Assembly: GCA_037576215.1 (NCBI GenBank)
Contig: JBANDB010000001.1
Coordinates: 1,488,001-1,552,000, forward strand
Direction: 5' to 3'
From: Armillaria gallica
Lineage: Eukaryota; Basidiomycota; Agaricomycetes; Agaricales; Physalacriaceae
Length of the DNA stretch: 64,000 nucleotides
The notes beneath the pieces are model-generated. The model was given only the letters and a program-made list of their open reading frames with translations, did not search any database and was not told the DNA's origin. Shown in pieces: positions 11,321 through 25,175 of the stretch. The position numbers were made by a program, and so were the translations under genes. Positions within the stretch are counted from its first letter, which is position 1. Each line of letters starts with the position of its first letter.

Positions 11321-14300
11321 ATGACAACGAAGAGTCAGCCATTTTCCCGGTTATCGCGCTTTGGTGTTTCCTTCAAGTCCAACCCCTCGTCGCGGAACCG
11401 AAATCCGGGAAAAACAGCTGCGGAGGACGATAACTGGTATATTCCGTACAACGGCCCTGTTGAGGCTCCCAGGCGACCGTACGCGAAGCCCAAGGAAAGG
11501 GACAGCTGGGGCGATTCTGTATATGATGATGGGGAAGGAGTCGCGCAGAATGGGTGGGATAGAGGACGCCCTAGAGCTCATACAGAGCCAGGCAGAAATA
11601 GTTCGTCAGACGCAAGTCACCGTCCCCGACAGCCTACTCGTTCGTATGTCAACGTCGACCCGTCTGGAGGCGTAGGAGAATCTCCAGCACCCCGAATTTC
11701 CCGCGAATCTACCCCAAAATCTCCATTTGCCGGTATATTCTCCTTTGGTTCTCCGAAGAAACGAGCCCCACCGCCCTCTGTTTCGACGAAGAGTGATTCC
11801 AAGTGAGCATCTTCCATTTCTCATGGTGTGGCGAACTTTTGTTGCTGGTTTGATGGAGGCAAAGACGGCGTTGATATACTTATATATCGATATTGCTTTG
11901 CATGTCGACCGACGCGAAAAAGTCACCGCCTAACTGTGTTACATCATAAACTGATAGCAACCGGAACAGACGTGGTCGCCGCGACGACCGCGAGTCCAAT
12001 GGCGATGATGAAGACTACTACAACTCATACTATTCTTCGCTGGTCCAATCGCCCCTCAGAAATCAGTACCAGTCAAGGCCAGAGGATTCCCGGCATTCTC
12101 CAAGCAGTCCTATTGGTCGTTCTGAACATACTCATTCTCCTGCTTCCGGCCAGTCATCATCATCGATACCACATCCTTACGCATATGTTTTTCCCACTGG
12201 TGACTACAACGACGCGCCAAAAACTGCACCCCTCATGTCCATGAATAGCCGGGACTATGATCCCTTTCAACGCATCCCTGTGCATCCGTCGCAGAGCGCG
12301 GGCAACGGCCAGCGCTCATCTCTTCATCCTTCGTCTGCTGCTGGTCATCGACTCACAAATTCCATCTCCTCTCCCGATTTGCGACTTTCGCCCGCCTCTT
12401 CCTCATCACGGACACAGCCCAAGTCATCTATACTGAAAGGCAAAGAGCGCTGGCTTTCGCCAGAGACCTGGTGCGATGCTCTGTTCCTTCCCAAGCCCCG
12501 TTTCAAGGTGAAGCAAGACGGCAGTATCCAGTACGGAAAAGGCAGAATAGTCAGCCCACCAGGAAGCCCTGTCTTCACTTCGTTTGGTCAGGCTAATCAG
12601 CCACCAGGTGTCTTGTCTCGCGCTCTCGCCCAATCCCGGTCGATGGTTGATCTACCTCGTACGGCAGATCTATCACACAGGCACGCTCCTGAACCGTTTT
12701 ACATCGGTCAAGCCCAACCCCCAGTATCTGTCAATGCCGAAGCAGGCCCGTCAAGACCCCCACGACCGCGAAGTCTGTCCCTTGATGATCTTGCACTTCC
12801 AAGCCCCGTGCCGTCATTAGCTCGGTTCGCCGTTCTGCTTCTTAACCATCCGGTTGTATACTAATGTGTTATCGATTGTTCAGAGTACTCGAGGAGGGTC
12901 AAATTCTCGACCATCAACGTAAAAAATGGCAGATGCAGGCTCAGAGTTCGTTCCAGAATAGCCGCGCACGTAGCCTTTCTCGAGCACGGACCAAATCACT
13001 TAATTCTAAACAGGCCAAACAGGCCGAAACTGGTACCGTGAAACATCCACATATTGACTTCCTCGCCGCTCGCTCTCTTTTGGGTAATCAGGACCCAATG
13101 AACATCTCTACAAAAGCTAGGCTACGGACTGCGAGCCAACCAAGCGGCAGTGGCGGACCCACGTTTTCGAGATCATCGCACACTCACTCGAATTCCCTGT
13201 CAAAAACGTCGAAGTCTTCCAAATCACATTCTCAGGGTCACTCTAGGAACGAGTCGTGGGGGAAGAAGGTTGCTAAAACAACCGGTGGGGCGCTTTGTGG
13301 GTTCGATGCGTCCGCTTTGACTCCGACCGAAGAGAAAAAGCTACCGTTTGACGATGCGTTGGCGGGCGATGGAACAAGGGTTATTCGATTCGAGGACCCT
13401 CCGACGGTTCGCGACTCCGTAGTGCGGTTGACTCCGTCGCAGGGGCCGTCACCGACACCGTCCGCGGGGTCTGACCTGCGTATGGGTATTGCGCTATCTA
13501 CACCACCGACGGATATCGAGGATCGAGAGTCAATCAGATTACCGGCTCACCCATATGCGCAAGGAGGGCGGTATGCGTACACTAGTCCTCCAAGCCGTGG
13601 TTCGGATTACGCAGGTCCACATCCCTCATCAGTGGCTGGTGGTGACCCGGAACGTCTGGACGTGTCTCAGCGTCACAGACTGCCTCCCCGTGCCCTTAAC
13701 CATCCCTACGCCCAGTATGCCGATCGTGATTCGTACAGTGACAACGACCGAATCATCCCTAATCCCCGTCCGGATAGTAATATTTCGCCTGCCTCAAAAA
13801 TGTGGGCGCAGCTTTCGCCTAATGGGAAGGTACATGAGATACTCCCTGAAGAGATCAGGTACTCTCCGGTTGTCCATGCGAAGGGAGCTGGTGCGAACAT
13901 ACGGCATTCCGGAAATATCTTTGATACCATTGGGCTTGGGGAGGCGCTCTTTAGTGCTGGTGAGGCTCGTGGGAGTAAGGATAGCGGACTTGGCGCAAGT
14001 GAGGAGCAGGGTGTACGCGGTCAAGCGAATGGAATACTCCATCCGTATAGCAACTTTCGACAACCTGTGGCCTACGATGTTACACGACCCTTGTATTTTT
14101 ACAAACCCGCTGCGGAAAAACCTCTTCCACCGCAACCAGGAGACGACGACGTTGCCACGACATCGACGCCGCAACGACCGGCTCTCGTTCATGAGTCCTC
14201 ATCCTCGACGGACCGGACACCAGAGACGAATTCATCACAGGCTTCACCCCGCCCGCTCGGGAGCCCTGATGACCTGGAGCATTTCCAAGACCTCTTTTAC

Positions 14301-15101
14301 CGGCCTAGTCAGGTGATCGGGCCTGCACTTTCCAGGAATCCGTCTTCGCGAAGCGGGCTTACGACCCTGGCGAATCAGCTCAACCAGGAATTTGGGGAGA
14401 GGGACCGGCACCTGTCGGGTGGTAGCAGCTCAGGTTCCAGTCGTCCCGGTGGTGACGGGATGCAATTTGTACTTTCGGAGCGACCTGAGGGTGCTCGTCG
14501 GGGAAGCATTATACCTCCGTTCCATCCATCTGTCACTATTCCGGAAGATGTGGAATCTTCGCGTGCGTCTTCAGTGATTGAACGGTCTCCGGTGGAGGCT
14601 GCTAGTGACGGTTAGTGACCCTTCCTTTTTTTAAACCGTCTCGTGCTCAAATCTCTTCCTCTCTTAGAAGCATTCAAGTTGGGACAAGTGGAGTCTCAGG
14701 CAACACCCCCGGCTGTGTCTAGTGCTCATCGGTCCTCTTTCATCGGACTCATGGCTTTCTCACCCGGTCGTAGCCCACCTGAAGAGGAAGATCCAGACAA
14801 CACGGTCACAATACGCGATTCCCGTGCTCTTCTACATCCTTCAATTTCAGGACTTCCATCCTCTGATCTCACACGAAGTAGCTACTTGACTAATTCAAGT
14901 CTCTATTCACGTATGTCCAACCTCTCTGACTTTCCCGTTCCCCCCGCCCGGGATGCGCCACCGCGTGTCTCGTATACCAGTTCTTACTTTGATGACCAAT
15001 ATACGACTCGCGATGCTCGAAGTGTCACGAGTAGCAAGCGTATGACTTTTGGTGGAGATGAAGAGATTGACCAACTATTGGCTAGTCTTTCTACGAGCTG
15101 A
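11321..15101 (+). CDS. Large disordered Ser/Pro-rich protein, unknown function
   Basis: Four exons (11321-11802, 11970-12824, 12884-14610, 14668-15101) sum to exactly 3498 nt and give 1165 residues. The first intron is 167 nt, long for this window. Composition is dominated by Ser, Pro, Arg, Asp and Gly, without a globular catalytic fold, signal peptide or membrane segment. Possible ordered islands are SPETWCDALFLPKPRFKVK (around residue 310) and RVLEEGQILDHQRKKWQ. The motif HPY(A/S) recurs about four times (near residues 228, 667, 717 and 830), which suggests a short binding motif. The C-terminus ends EEIDQLLASLSTS. I do not recognise it. A scaffold or cortical protein with many phosphorylation sites is possible, but that is inference only. 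Confidence 0.8.
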
Positions 15102-15467
15102 TTTTCCGGAACGACTTGCTTGCCTGCCCTACCAGCCATAATATTGGTTTGTATCTTTATTACTGTTATATTGTACTTACTTGTGAATCTTAGAGATCCG
15201 TGCATGTCTTTCCTGATCTTTCGTTACAGTACTTATTGTCATTTGATCCGCTGGAATTCTGCTTTTCAATAATTTATACGTGTATATCTCTTGCATCACT
15301 TTTGGATTGGTAGTACATGGCGCTGAATTACCTTTCATATAAGGAAAATAATAATACGGAAATCAGGTACTACTCGTACAGAAGGAAAAATCAGAGCAAC
15401 TGGTCAAAGCGTTAAGTAAAACAACAGCACAGTAAAGATCAAATAAACAGCAATCACTACGCTCTTC
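15102..15467. other. Convergent 3' ends of the disordered-protein gene and smc1
   Basis: This 366-bp AT-rich stretch lies between two stop codons facing each other. It should hold both 3' UTRs and polyadenylation signals. No gene is seen. Confidence 0.6.
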
Positions 15468-18400
15468 TCATTCATCGTATTGTGTGAGCTAAAACCACGA
15501 ATACTTAGCATGACTGCCAACAAACAAAAGAATGAAAATACTCACGTCTAAAGTCAGGGTAGATGAGCTATTGACCTCCTGGTCACGGTATATTCCGACT
15601 AAGGAATTGCCTCGTTCATATAACGAACCCTTCAAACTGATGACGATAAACTGGAAAGAATCAGAAGCCTGAGCGCGTATGTAGTTGGCAATCTTGGCAA
15701 CGTTCGTGTTGTCAAGAGCAGCGTCGACCTCATCCAGAACGAAGAAGGGTGCAGGCTGATAACTACACCAATATGTTCAGGTATTGCTGACAAAAATGAA
15801 AAGGGCTTGGGTCTAACCTGTGAATAGCGAACAGCAGCGCAAGGGCAGCAACCGTCTTCTCTCCACCAGAGAGCTGTTCCATGTCCCGGAAACGCTTCAT
15901 CGGTGGCATCGCATGATATTTGATACCCGCGTTGTATGGTTCCTGCGGAACTCGTTTTACACTCCGTCGACTCGAAACCAACAAGCAACGCACCTCATTG
16001 TCTTCCAAACTGAGGTATGCTACACCTCCCATAGGAGCGGCCTTTCCTTTAGTCAGATCCTTGTAAACGACGTCAATCCGATCGGAGATATGGTTGTAGG
16101 CCTTGTTGAACAGATCACATCTGAAATTTCGATATCAGTGAAATAGTCGTCGACATATGCTCAGGACACGACGCACCGCTTTTTCTTGATATCTTGGAAT
16201 TGATCGCGTGCGTTCTTTGAGTCCTTGCGAGCCTGGTCTGCCTCTTTCTCCGTTTCGGCCAGCTTAGCTTCAACATCATCGAGACTAGGTGCGGGTTTAA
16301 TGAGCTGAAACGCGTGTCAAACGGCGGATCAATGCATACCGTTCCATAGCTTTGAGATTCGGAGCCATGCGTTCAATTTCTCCGTTCAATTTGCTTATTG
16401 AAGCATCAAATTGCGCTAGTGCTTCCGCGGAACCATCCTGTTCGCAAAAAAAGATATTAGTCGCTCTATGAATGTGCAAAAAGCACCAAATTACCTCTCG
16501 TTCATCATCGTCTAGGGACTCGAAGTCGACCTCAATGCCGAAATCGTCAACACGCTTCGGTTGCTGCGTGCCATCTTCATCTTCATCAACATCCATGGCG
16601 ACTTCATCGCGGAGATTCTGACAGTTTCGCTCAGTTTGAGCCATTGACATCATAAGGAGCATAGGTCACCTCTTCCATCGGCACATTTCTCAAATTACCT
16701 TCAAGTAGAGGTAGCTTAATTTCCTCCAACCGACATTTACGATAAATCGCAGAACGCTCCAGAGCAAGTTTCTCAATTTCGTCGTTCTAGGAACACAGTT
16801 TATCAGGACCGAGGAAAAAGTTGCGAATCAAGGGCCATACCCGTAGTGTGATCTCTTTGAGAGCCTGTTCGAGAACTTTTGACGCCTTGAGCGTAGTCTT
16901 CTTCACTTGATCTACATGCCTGGTTTTTTCTTCCAGGGCAGACTGCAAAGTCGTCAGTTCCTCTTTAAGCGACGCGATCATGGCCTCAGAATTGGATATA
17001 TCGTTCTCCGCGGCCTCTTTCTGATCCTTGAGCTTCTCTAGAACACCTTCTTCGGTCGATATGACTCCATCGAGGTGCTGTAAACGCTCGCGCGCACTCT
17101 CCAATGCCTCGCTTTCAAAATCGCGCCTTCACGTACCAAAGAAGGTCAGCGAAGGGAAGTAGCTTGATAAGCGTAAAACATACTGATGCGTCAAGCGTGC
17201 TATCTGACTGTCATATCGTAATCGAGCTTCACTTTCTTCTTGGGCAACCTTCAATTGGCGTTCCTCATATTCACGGATGTGGGAAACTTTGATCTTCCGG
17301 CAGAAAGACGAGAACACCCGGTCTTCTGCAGCATCGATCGAAGACTTGAGATTGGTAATCTGGCCTTGCAGCTTATCGTATGCGCTTTCGACCTATGCAC
17401 AAAGTTGTATCAGACATCAGCCGAAGAAGCGGCTTGATCGCACTCAACCTTTTTCAGCTCGGGCGTATTGTTCTTCAATTCCTTGTCAATGTGCCGAAGT
17501 TCATCTTTAATACCCGTTAGCCGGAGCTTGCAAGCAGTCTAGACAATTCGCGAACGTTAGAAACGGTGCCTTCCGGAAGTAGTACACGCCTTACCAGATC
17601 ATCCTTCGCGATAGTAATTGCCGATTCTAAACGGGAAACCTCTGCAAAGAGATTGTCATCGTTCTTTCCACGAGGCTTCTGCTTGCTGAGATCGCGAAGC
17701 TGGCTAAGAAGCGAATCCCTTTGACGTTTCAGGCCTTGCATACGCTGTGTCAGCATCACAACACTTAACGAAGCGCAAAAACGCACCTTGCACATCTTTT
17801 TCATCCCACTTCTTCCCTCCGCCATGAGTACTCCGGCCACCGGTGATTAACCCACTCTTGTGAATGATAGTTCCCTCCAACGTCACAGCTATACACACAG
17901 TCGTTTGAGTAACTATCCAGTGATGTAGAACAGTAAGCACGATACCTTTCACTTCCTGCCCTTTCTCGTAACAGACCATCCTTGCCACTTCCATCGTATC
18001 ACAAACAAGGGCGTTGCCACACGCATGATGCATAGCCCGCTCTACCGCCGGCTCATACTGTATCACATCAAGTGCCAATCTCGCACCTTTCGCAAACGAC
18101 CGGAACTTGTCGTTGACCGGCTTCACTTGGATCGTGTCCAAAGGTATGAATGTCGCCTGTCCGGCGCGTTGCGTACGCATGTACTGTGTTCATACCCAGT
18201 GAGTTTTATTCATGTCAAGGAGGAAGAGAACAAACCTCAATGCAGTCAATAGCTGTCCTCTCTTCGTCGACAACAACAGAATCTGTGTTCCGTCCAAGTA
18301 CAACAGACACCGCGGTATCGTACTTCCTTTGAGAGGGTTTACACAGGTCGACAACACGTCCGCGAACGCCTTTATGATAAAGATAAATAGAGTGATGAAT

Positions 18401-20417
18401 ATAAGTGACAATGCGCTGACCTGGAAACAGGCGTTGAAGATTAGCCAAAGTTTCCTTCAACTTGGCCTCCTTTTCCGACTCATGCTGGTCAACGCCTGCT
18501 TGCAACAACTGCTGGTATATGTGTTGGAGTTTTTCGTTAGCTTGAGCCTCCAATTGTCTACAAACACATCAGTTTCAAACGTACCAAGAAACGATTTGCC
18601 AAGTACTTACGCGATCTTAGTACGCTCTGACTGTTGATTGTCCAGCTCCTGTTTGGTAGCAGCTAACTCTGCCTGAAGAGTAGATATTTTCTGCTCCAGC
18701 TGCCGGATGCAATTTGTTTAAACTTAGGATCGACGACCAACATACTGACAAACGTACCTCGGTCTTCTTCTCAGTCTGCGCGCGGGAATCTTCGATTCGC
18801 TGATTCCGCTTCTCGGTAAAGCTTTGCTGTTTTTCTCGAAGAAGATTCAAGGACCGTCCTGAGGTCTTCTCGTCCCTAGTCAGCATTTCTAGCGACTGCC
18901 GTTCATCGACGGCGAGCGAGCTTGCAGAAGCTTTCCTGTGTGACGGGTGTCAGTGTCAGACAGGACGGGAAGAGCAGTGGCCTACAATCGCGCATATTCC
19001 TCCAGACTGTCTTCACTTAGAGCCATGTTATGCTGTGAAGCCAACCTCTGTGCCTCTAAGCAAAGATATCAGACAATCTCTTGTCAAAACGGATGAGGAC
19101 GAACCTTGGGCCACATTGGCGGCCTTCTGTACATTCCCAAGTTCGTTCTGTAGCTTATTCACGCGCTCGCTGACGTCTCGCTCCGTTTTTTCCACCTCTT
19201 CCTTCGTTTGCTTGGCTTTGTTCATCTTGCGGGTGGAGTGAGCAATTTGGGCTTCTAGGGCCGCAAGGTCGGGTTTCTAAGGTAAAATTGAGCGATTTGC
19301 GTTGGGAGCGTGGCCTTCTGCTACACACCTTTCCTTCTAGCGTTTTATCCGCCTTCTTTATCTTCTTCTCCATTTGCATGACTGATGTCCGCGATTTAGC
19401 CTGGTCTGCACGTGCTGTATCCAAAGCCTGGTCATGAATACGTTGTTCGTCCCGAAGTCCTGCTAATGCCCTATTCTGAGTCGTAATTTCTCTTGAATTC
19501 GAATCGATGTTTTCTTCGATATGAAAAAGCTTGAAGAGGATCCGTTGGAGATTCAGATGATCCTGATGGCCAGTCAGACAACAAAAGCTTTAGAGAAACG
19601 GTGAAACATACGCGTTCTTGACACAAAGCTTCGAATCTCTCCGCTTCGCCCTTCTGCTCCTTGTATTGTTTAATCTCTCCCGCAATTCCACGCCGCTTCG
19701 AAAAGTTAAACGTCGCGTTCTCAGTTGCGCGCTCTTGGCCTTCCTTGGCCTTTTCGTATTCTGCGGCAAGTTCCAGAGATCCACTGATTTGCTCTATAAG
19801 CTTTGCAAGTTCACGGGGAGACTGCGACGCGACGGCTTCCACATCACCCTGAAAAACGAGGAAATTCTTGGCTTTGACAAGGATGTTATGGGAGATGAGA
19901 GCGGCGTTGTAGTTGGTGTAGGTGACGACCTTGCCGTTAAGTTTGTACTCAGAAGCGCCAGTAGTAGAGATCCTAGGCAGAACATGTTGAATACCGCGCA
20001 TAGGAAATGACGCGACTTACGTTCGTTGAAATAACCACTCTTTTCCGGCCCCGTCTATGTACACAGCTAGCACCCACGCCTTCCTGGCGGTACCCTCTCC
20101 CTCGTCGCCATCGTCCTCGTCTGCAGATCCGGTCCCCTCTTCAGCGCCGCCCTTTGCTAGTTTCCGTCCACGGTACACAAGATCCTTCAATTGGGAGCTA
20201 CGCAGCTGTGCGCTCTTCACACCCAGAACGAAGGATATAGCGTCCATCAGATTGGACTTTCCCGCTCCATTAGGCCCGATAATTGACGTGAAATTCTTGA
20301 ACGGTCCAATGGTTTGGTGTCCGCTGAAGAAAGTGGGCGTTAGGGGTCGTTCGACAGCCAACGAACCACGCACCGATAGGACTTGAAGTCACAGAGTTCG
20401 ATGCGTACAAGTGGCAT
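15468..20417 (-). CDS. smc1: Cohesin subunit SMC1
   Basis: Smc1 pairs with Smc3 in cohesin, the ring that holds sister chromatids together; its head ATPase opens and closes the ring. The start ATG at 20417 gives [15 protein letters not shown], joined by an intron to [11 protein letters not shown] and the Walker A motif [10 protein letters not shown] long coiled coil follows. The hinge lies around 17.8-18.4 kb ([52 protein letters not shown]), then the second coil. The C-terminal head has the ABC signature [19 protein letters not shown] near 15.83-15.89 kb and Walker [17 protein letters not shown] near 15.7 kb. The last exon encodes LTQYDE and a stop at 15468. There are many short introns. All functional motifs are intact, and a conserved acidic loop sits near residue 75-90 ([17 protein letters not shown]). 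Divergent from the region at 20.4-22.5 kb. Confidence 0.95.
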
Positions 20418-22572
20418 ATTTACTACCAGTAATGTCAAGGAATGCTGAGAAGAGCGTGGCAGCCAGAGGGCCACAAAATGTTCGTCGCGGTTCGCGTCAA
20501 GGCGCGTGTCACACAAGGTCACGCTTTCGTTCACGAATAAACAGTACTGATCACTGGTTTCCAGTACTAAACATGGTCACAAGCTACTCTCACGTATAAT
20601 CTTCAACTCGGTGTCAGTACGGCACAATGTTGACTGGGGTCCATTCCATTGGCCCGGTAAGAAACTGTATGGTGCTGCAGAAATCGTTATATTATTGCTG
20701 TCCTACAATCACTCCTCTGCTCGTGCCTGCGCCTGGAGCTTTGCCAGCTCCTTCATCCGACGAATGTAGCTGGGTACCATCATCAGCAACGGACAGTTCT
20801 ACAAGCTTGGATACGCACTCGTCATATTGGCATCTGCATGGCGTATATCAACATAAGGGCTGTCCTGGAACAGCAAATAACGCACTTCTCGTATGCATGT
20901 TTCTCATGCTCGCATTCCCAGGGCAAAAAGTTGTTCTTCGTCCGACAGACGTTGAGAGGAATGAGTAACCTGCGCAGTGATTGTCCAGTTGAGCATATTG
21001 GAAGCCAAGAGTAAACAAAGCAGCATACGCAGAGCACGAGTCTCTCCAGTGTAGTGGAACCCTATTCGTCTTGAGCTCGCTTTGGGAGGCCGTTGTCGAT
21101 GAAGGCATTATTGACGGTGGTGGTCGGGACCGTGTTTGTGCGTGTTTCCTACCTGTGAGCCAACACCGGGCCGGTAGTACCGGTGACGAGATTTGCACAA
21201 GTTCCCTACAATCGTATCTGCTCCTTCTCTTCAAACCGCGGTTCTCGCCGTGATACCACGGTACATTTAACGGCGGATCAGTTTCTGTCTCCACCCTTCA
21301 CAATCAGCGCCGCACTGTTGTAATATTTATTCCTTTGGTTTCAGATGTAGCAGACATTCAAGCATTCAAAAACTTCAATATTCCGTAAGTTCTTCTGTGA
21401 CTGAAACTATCTTAAACTCATTGCGACTCTACAGCGCCAGATCCTGAGCGCTGAGCACCTACTGCACTCATCACACAACTGAGGAAGACCCGCATCTGAT
21501 ACACGGTCTTTACGGAACCACTTCACGACCCCTCGCCCTTTCTCATAAACGGAGTTGGTCTCCTTTATGTCCTAGTTCCTCTACTATGTACCTCTGCACC
21601 TGCATTAGTCCAACCTGAGAATGTCGGCGAAACTGGGCAGGTACGACTCCACATTGATCAAGGGAGTCGACATTAACAAAACGTCTCAGGTATAAATGAT
21701 GGGGTGGCGATTGCAGGTAAGTTTGTATTGCAAGTCCGGCTCTTTTGAAGTATCCCTGACCTTCCGGCAGACATGTAAAACACGGTGTACGATGTACGAG
21801 AACACGACTACTTACTTGGCACCCTCTTGGCGCGTTCCCCGAATTTACCTGCTCGATTAACAGCCCACTCAAACCTTCAAATTCCGTTTCTGAACTGATC
21901 AACTATTGCTTATTAGCAACACCTAAGTCCTTATCTCGCTGATCTCAGTGATCTGCATCAAACCCTCGCAGATTTCACTCTTTCCGGTGCAACCGGTCTC
22001 TCAGTACTACATGACCGATGTCAGGGAACGACAGACGGAAGTCAAACTACCCTTACTAACACGTGTCCACAAATTGAATGTCTTTGGGGAATAATTATCG
22101 TGCTCGCAAATGCGTGCAGAGAACTAGCTTTGCCTGCCGAGATGCCGCGATATCCTCACAACGATTAATTTACAACATCGTGTAGCAGCTCATGACAACA
22201 TTGCTTCTCCTCGCAAAGGACTGTGGGTTCGCGGAACACTAGACAGACGCCGGCGGAAACTAGCTGGACCTCGTACCTCGATCAACCGCGCTCAATACCG
22301 TTCGTGCCGACCTCCATCTCAAAGTACGGATTAACCACCAGCCGTACCTGTTTGAATGTTTGCGCCATCAGGCCGTCAGGAACCTCCGTATGATCGAAGC
22401 GCCTGCACCTGCAATAAATGAAATCGTAGGCGACCCAGCATGCTTTCAAGTGATCATCAAGGTCTCGCACAGTCCTTAAATCCCTGGATTTACCGATATA
22501 TCCGCATCACGTCGGTCCCAGTAGACCTTATAAAACAAGTGTCGGTAAAGTTGCACATACCATACCCCCAAA
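20418..22572. other. Gene-poor 2.15-kb gap, possible decayed coding fragments
   Basis: No complete gene could be built on either strand. Short frames exist, for example minus 20848-21294, minus 21543-21902, and a plus-strand ATG-less frame from about 21938 to 22168 (TLADFTLSGATGLSVLHDRC). Short in-frame stretches broken by stops around 21.3-21.8 kb could be relics of a gene. None shows a recognisable domain. The smc1 promoter lies at the left end and the carboxylesterase promoter at the right end. Confidence 0.35.
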
Positions 22573-25009
22573 ATGGCTGCTCTGGTTCACCTACTTGGAT
22601 GGTTCTTCCTACTACACTTATCTCTTTCTTTCAATCTCGTCAACGGTGACCCAACCGCCAACCTATCTTATGGTACTTTCCAAGGATATTATTCCGGAAA
22701 CCTGTCTGTTTTTTTAGGTGCCCCGTTTGCTAGTCCACCGTACGTACCGTTTCTCAGTAAACCAAAATTCCTTCTTACACTCCGGTTACAGGCTTGGTTC
22801 CCTTCGATTCGCCCCTCCTCAAGCCCCAGTGGTGGTCAATGGGATACAAAATGCTACAAGTTTTGGGGCCGCTTGTCCCCAACAGCTGAGCACCATGCCA
22901 GACGTCCTTCCATTCGAGATCTCTAGAGGATCCCCTTCGAACGAGTCAGAAGATTGTAAGCCATTTATAGTCTTTCATTCCCCCCCTCTCTCATAATCTG
23001 TTCAGGTCTAACTGTGAACGTTTGGGCACCAACAAATGCATCTAAACCACTTCCCGTTGTTATGGTATGCATCTCACTACTCTTACTTGTCTTCATAACT
23101 CACCATGTTCATCGTAGTGGATTTATGGAGGTAAGCCGATACTTGGTCCTTTGGGCAGACCTAATCTAGCCACTAGGCGGTTTCGAGACTGGGTATACGG
23201 AGGCCTACGATGCATCCGATTTAGTAGAGCGATCTCTAATCTTAAACGAGCCCGTTGTCTTTGTTTCAGCAAATTATCGCGTCAACGGTAACTCCTTATT
23301 TATCAACCCCGCAACCCCAATCGTTCTCACCTGTACATGAAAGCTTTTGGATTTTTGGGTGGCAAAGAAGTGCAGGATGCAGGTTTATCTAATGTTGGCC
23401 TGCGAGATCGTAAGTAATGATTCCACTCAATCTATCGAGGATCTACTGATGCTCTTGGTAGAGCGATTCGCGATGCAGTGGATACAGTCATACATCTCCA
23501 TATTTGGGGGGATCCGACTCGCGTTACGCTGTACGTGCTATTCCTGTATCATCAGTCTACAACTCGGTACTTACTACGCCATAGCTGGGGAGAGAGTGCT
23601 GGAGCCATCAGCGTCGGTCTCCATCTCCTTTACAACGGCGGAACAACTGAAGGTTTATTCAGAGGTGTATTTATGGTACGAATACATTTTCCCTCGGGTT
23701 TCACCCGATTTTTAAATATTTCATAGGAATCGGGCGCTCCCTGGACTACGAGGAATATATCCTATGGCCAACCCTCTTTCGATCGTATTGCACATGAAAC
23801 AGGGTGCAACACCTCCGACTCTGTCATCGACTGTCTTCGCGACGTGCCTTATGATACCCTCATGGCGGCAATTAATACCCTTCCTTCGGTTTTTGACTAC
23901 TCGAGTTTGAATCTCGCTTTTCAACCCTACAACGACGGTTTGCTTCTCGACCAAAACGCTCAGAAGGCTGTGCAACAGGGACGATTTGCCCATGTTGGTT
24001 ACTACCCCTTATGTGTCGATCCGACTGCTAATCAATGATTGCAGGTTCCATTCGTGACCGGGAGCTGCGCGGATGAAGGGACCTTTTTCTCCTTGGGAAG
24101 CACTAATATCACGCGCGTTCATCTGCTGTTGCCTTTACCCGACAGAAATCTCATGCTGATGTTAACAGGACTGACTCGGAATTCCTGGGCTACGTAAACA
24201 CGGTGTACGCTGCTCATGTTTTCCGCCGCCAATATCTAACCTGAAACGGGTCTAGGTACTTCCCCGAATTATCCTCTGAACGCATGAACAATCTTAGTTC
24301 GGCCTATCCGAATGATCCTGCACAGGTGAGCATCCGCTATCATCGGCATCTGATTTAGCCTCACTTCATTATCGAAAGGGCTCTCCTTTTGGTTCTGGTT
24401 ACAATTATACTTTAACGTGAGACAACAGTGATTCTGAAATCTCCTGCCGCTGATTTGCCTAGGCCGGAATACAAACGAATCGCAGCATTCAATGGCGACT
24501 ACTCATTCCAGGCACCCCGCCGGCACTTTTTGGAGGTAGCGTCGACAACGCAGCCGGCTTGGGCGTACTGTAAGCCGTTTCATTCTCAGATTTACGCTAT
24601 TGTGTAATGAGCGTCGCAGTGTATTCAAGAGGGAATACGACCGCCTATGTAGGGGCATACCACGGGTCAGATCTGACTGAATTCTTCAGCTTCGGCGGAT
24701 CTGCTTCTGGTAATGATTTCATTGGCACTGATGCCCTGGGTAGGTTACTCCATCAAACCATCACATCAGATCCTTAACTGGTTCTATCTTTGTACAGTCA
24801 ATTTCGCAACGAATCTGGACCCAAACTACTCTCCTAACACCACGGACCGAGGAATTAGCTTGTTGGAAACGACCTCATGGTCAGAATGGACATCAGCGCA
24901 ACGAAATATGGCACAGTTCACTGATTCCTCTTCGCTGTTGACATTCACGACAGACACATATCGCGCCACTGCCATGCAGCTGCTTACAAACCTCTCCTTA
25001 CAAGTATGA
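22573..25009 (+). CDS. Secreted type-B carboxylesterase / lipase
   Basis: An extracellular esterase of the cholinesterase/Candida-rugosa-lipase type that hydrolyses carboxylic esters. The start at 22573 gives a signal peptide (MAALVHLLGWFFLLHLSLSF...). Family landmarks appear in order: FLGAPFA, GSLRFAPPQAP, SEDCLTVNVWAP, VVMWIYGGGFETG (oxyanion hole), VFVSANYRVN, FGFLGG, GLRDQRFAMQWIQ, the nucleophile elbow TLWGESAGAISV near 23590, the acid SCADEGTFF near 24070 and the His in AYHGSDLTEFF near 24660. About a dozen introns interrupt it. The frame breaks at the G run 23506-23511: six Gs are present where FGGDPTRVTL needs seven. Joins near 24.1-24.3 kb (around TDSEFLGYVNT and YFPELSSERM) could not be closed with normal splice sites, so those boundaries are uncertain. 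It flanks the terpenoid block but may act independently in nutrition. Confidence 0.85.
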
Positions 25010-25175
25010 CAACTTGTGGTGGCCGGTCGTCCGTCATACCAACCCTGCTTAACTACTACTCGGGATCCCGTCAACTGTCGGTCATTGCAAGTGCCTGATT
25101 ACAAAATATCCAAATAAATCTAGCCTAGCCCCAGAAATAGGGAATACATAATGCGATAGGTAACAATATAACGGA

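Noticed and set aside
13489..14316. 275-codon plus-strand ORF in a second frame
   Set aside because: Overlaps the disordered-protein exon; Arg-rich composition typical of a frame-shifted reading.
19618..20386. Plus-strand ORFs in the smc1 5' part
   Set aside because: Antisense shadows of the SMC1 head and first coiled coil.
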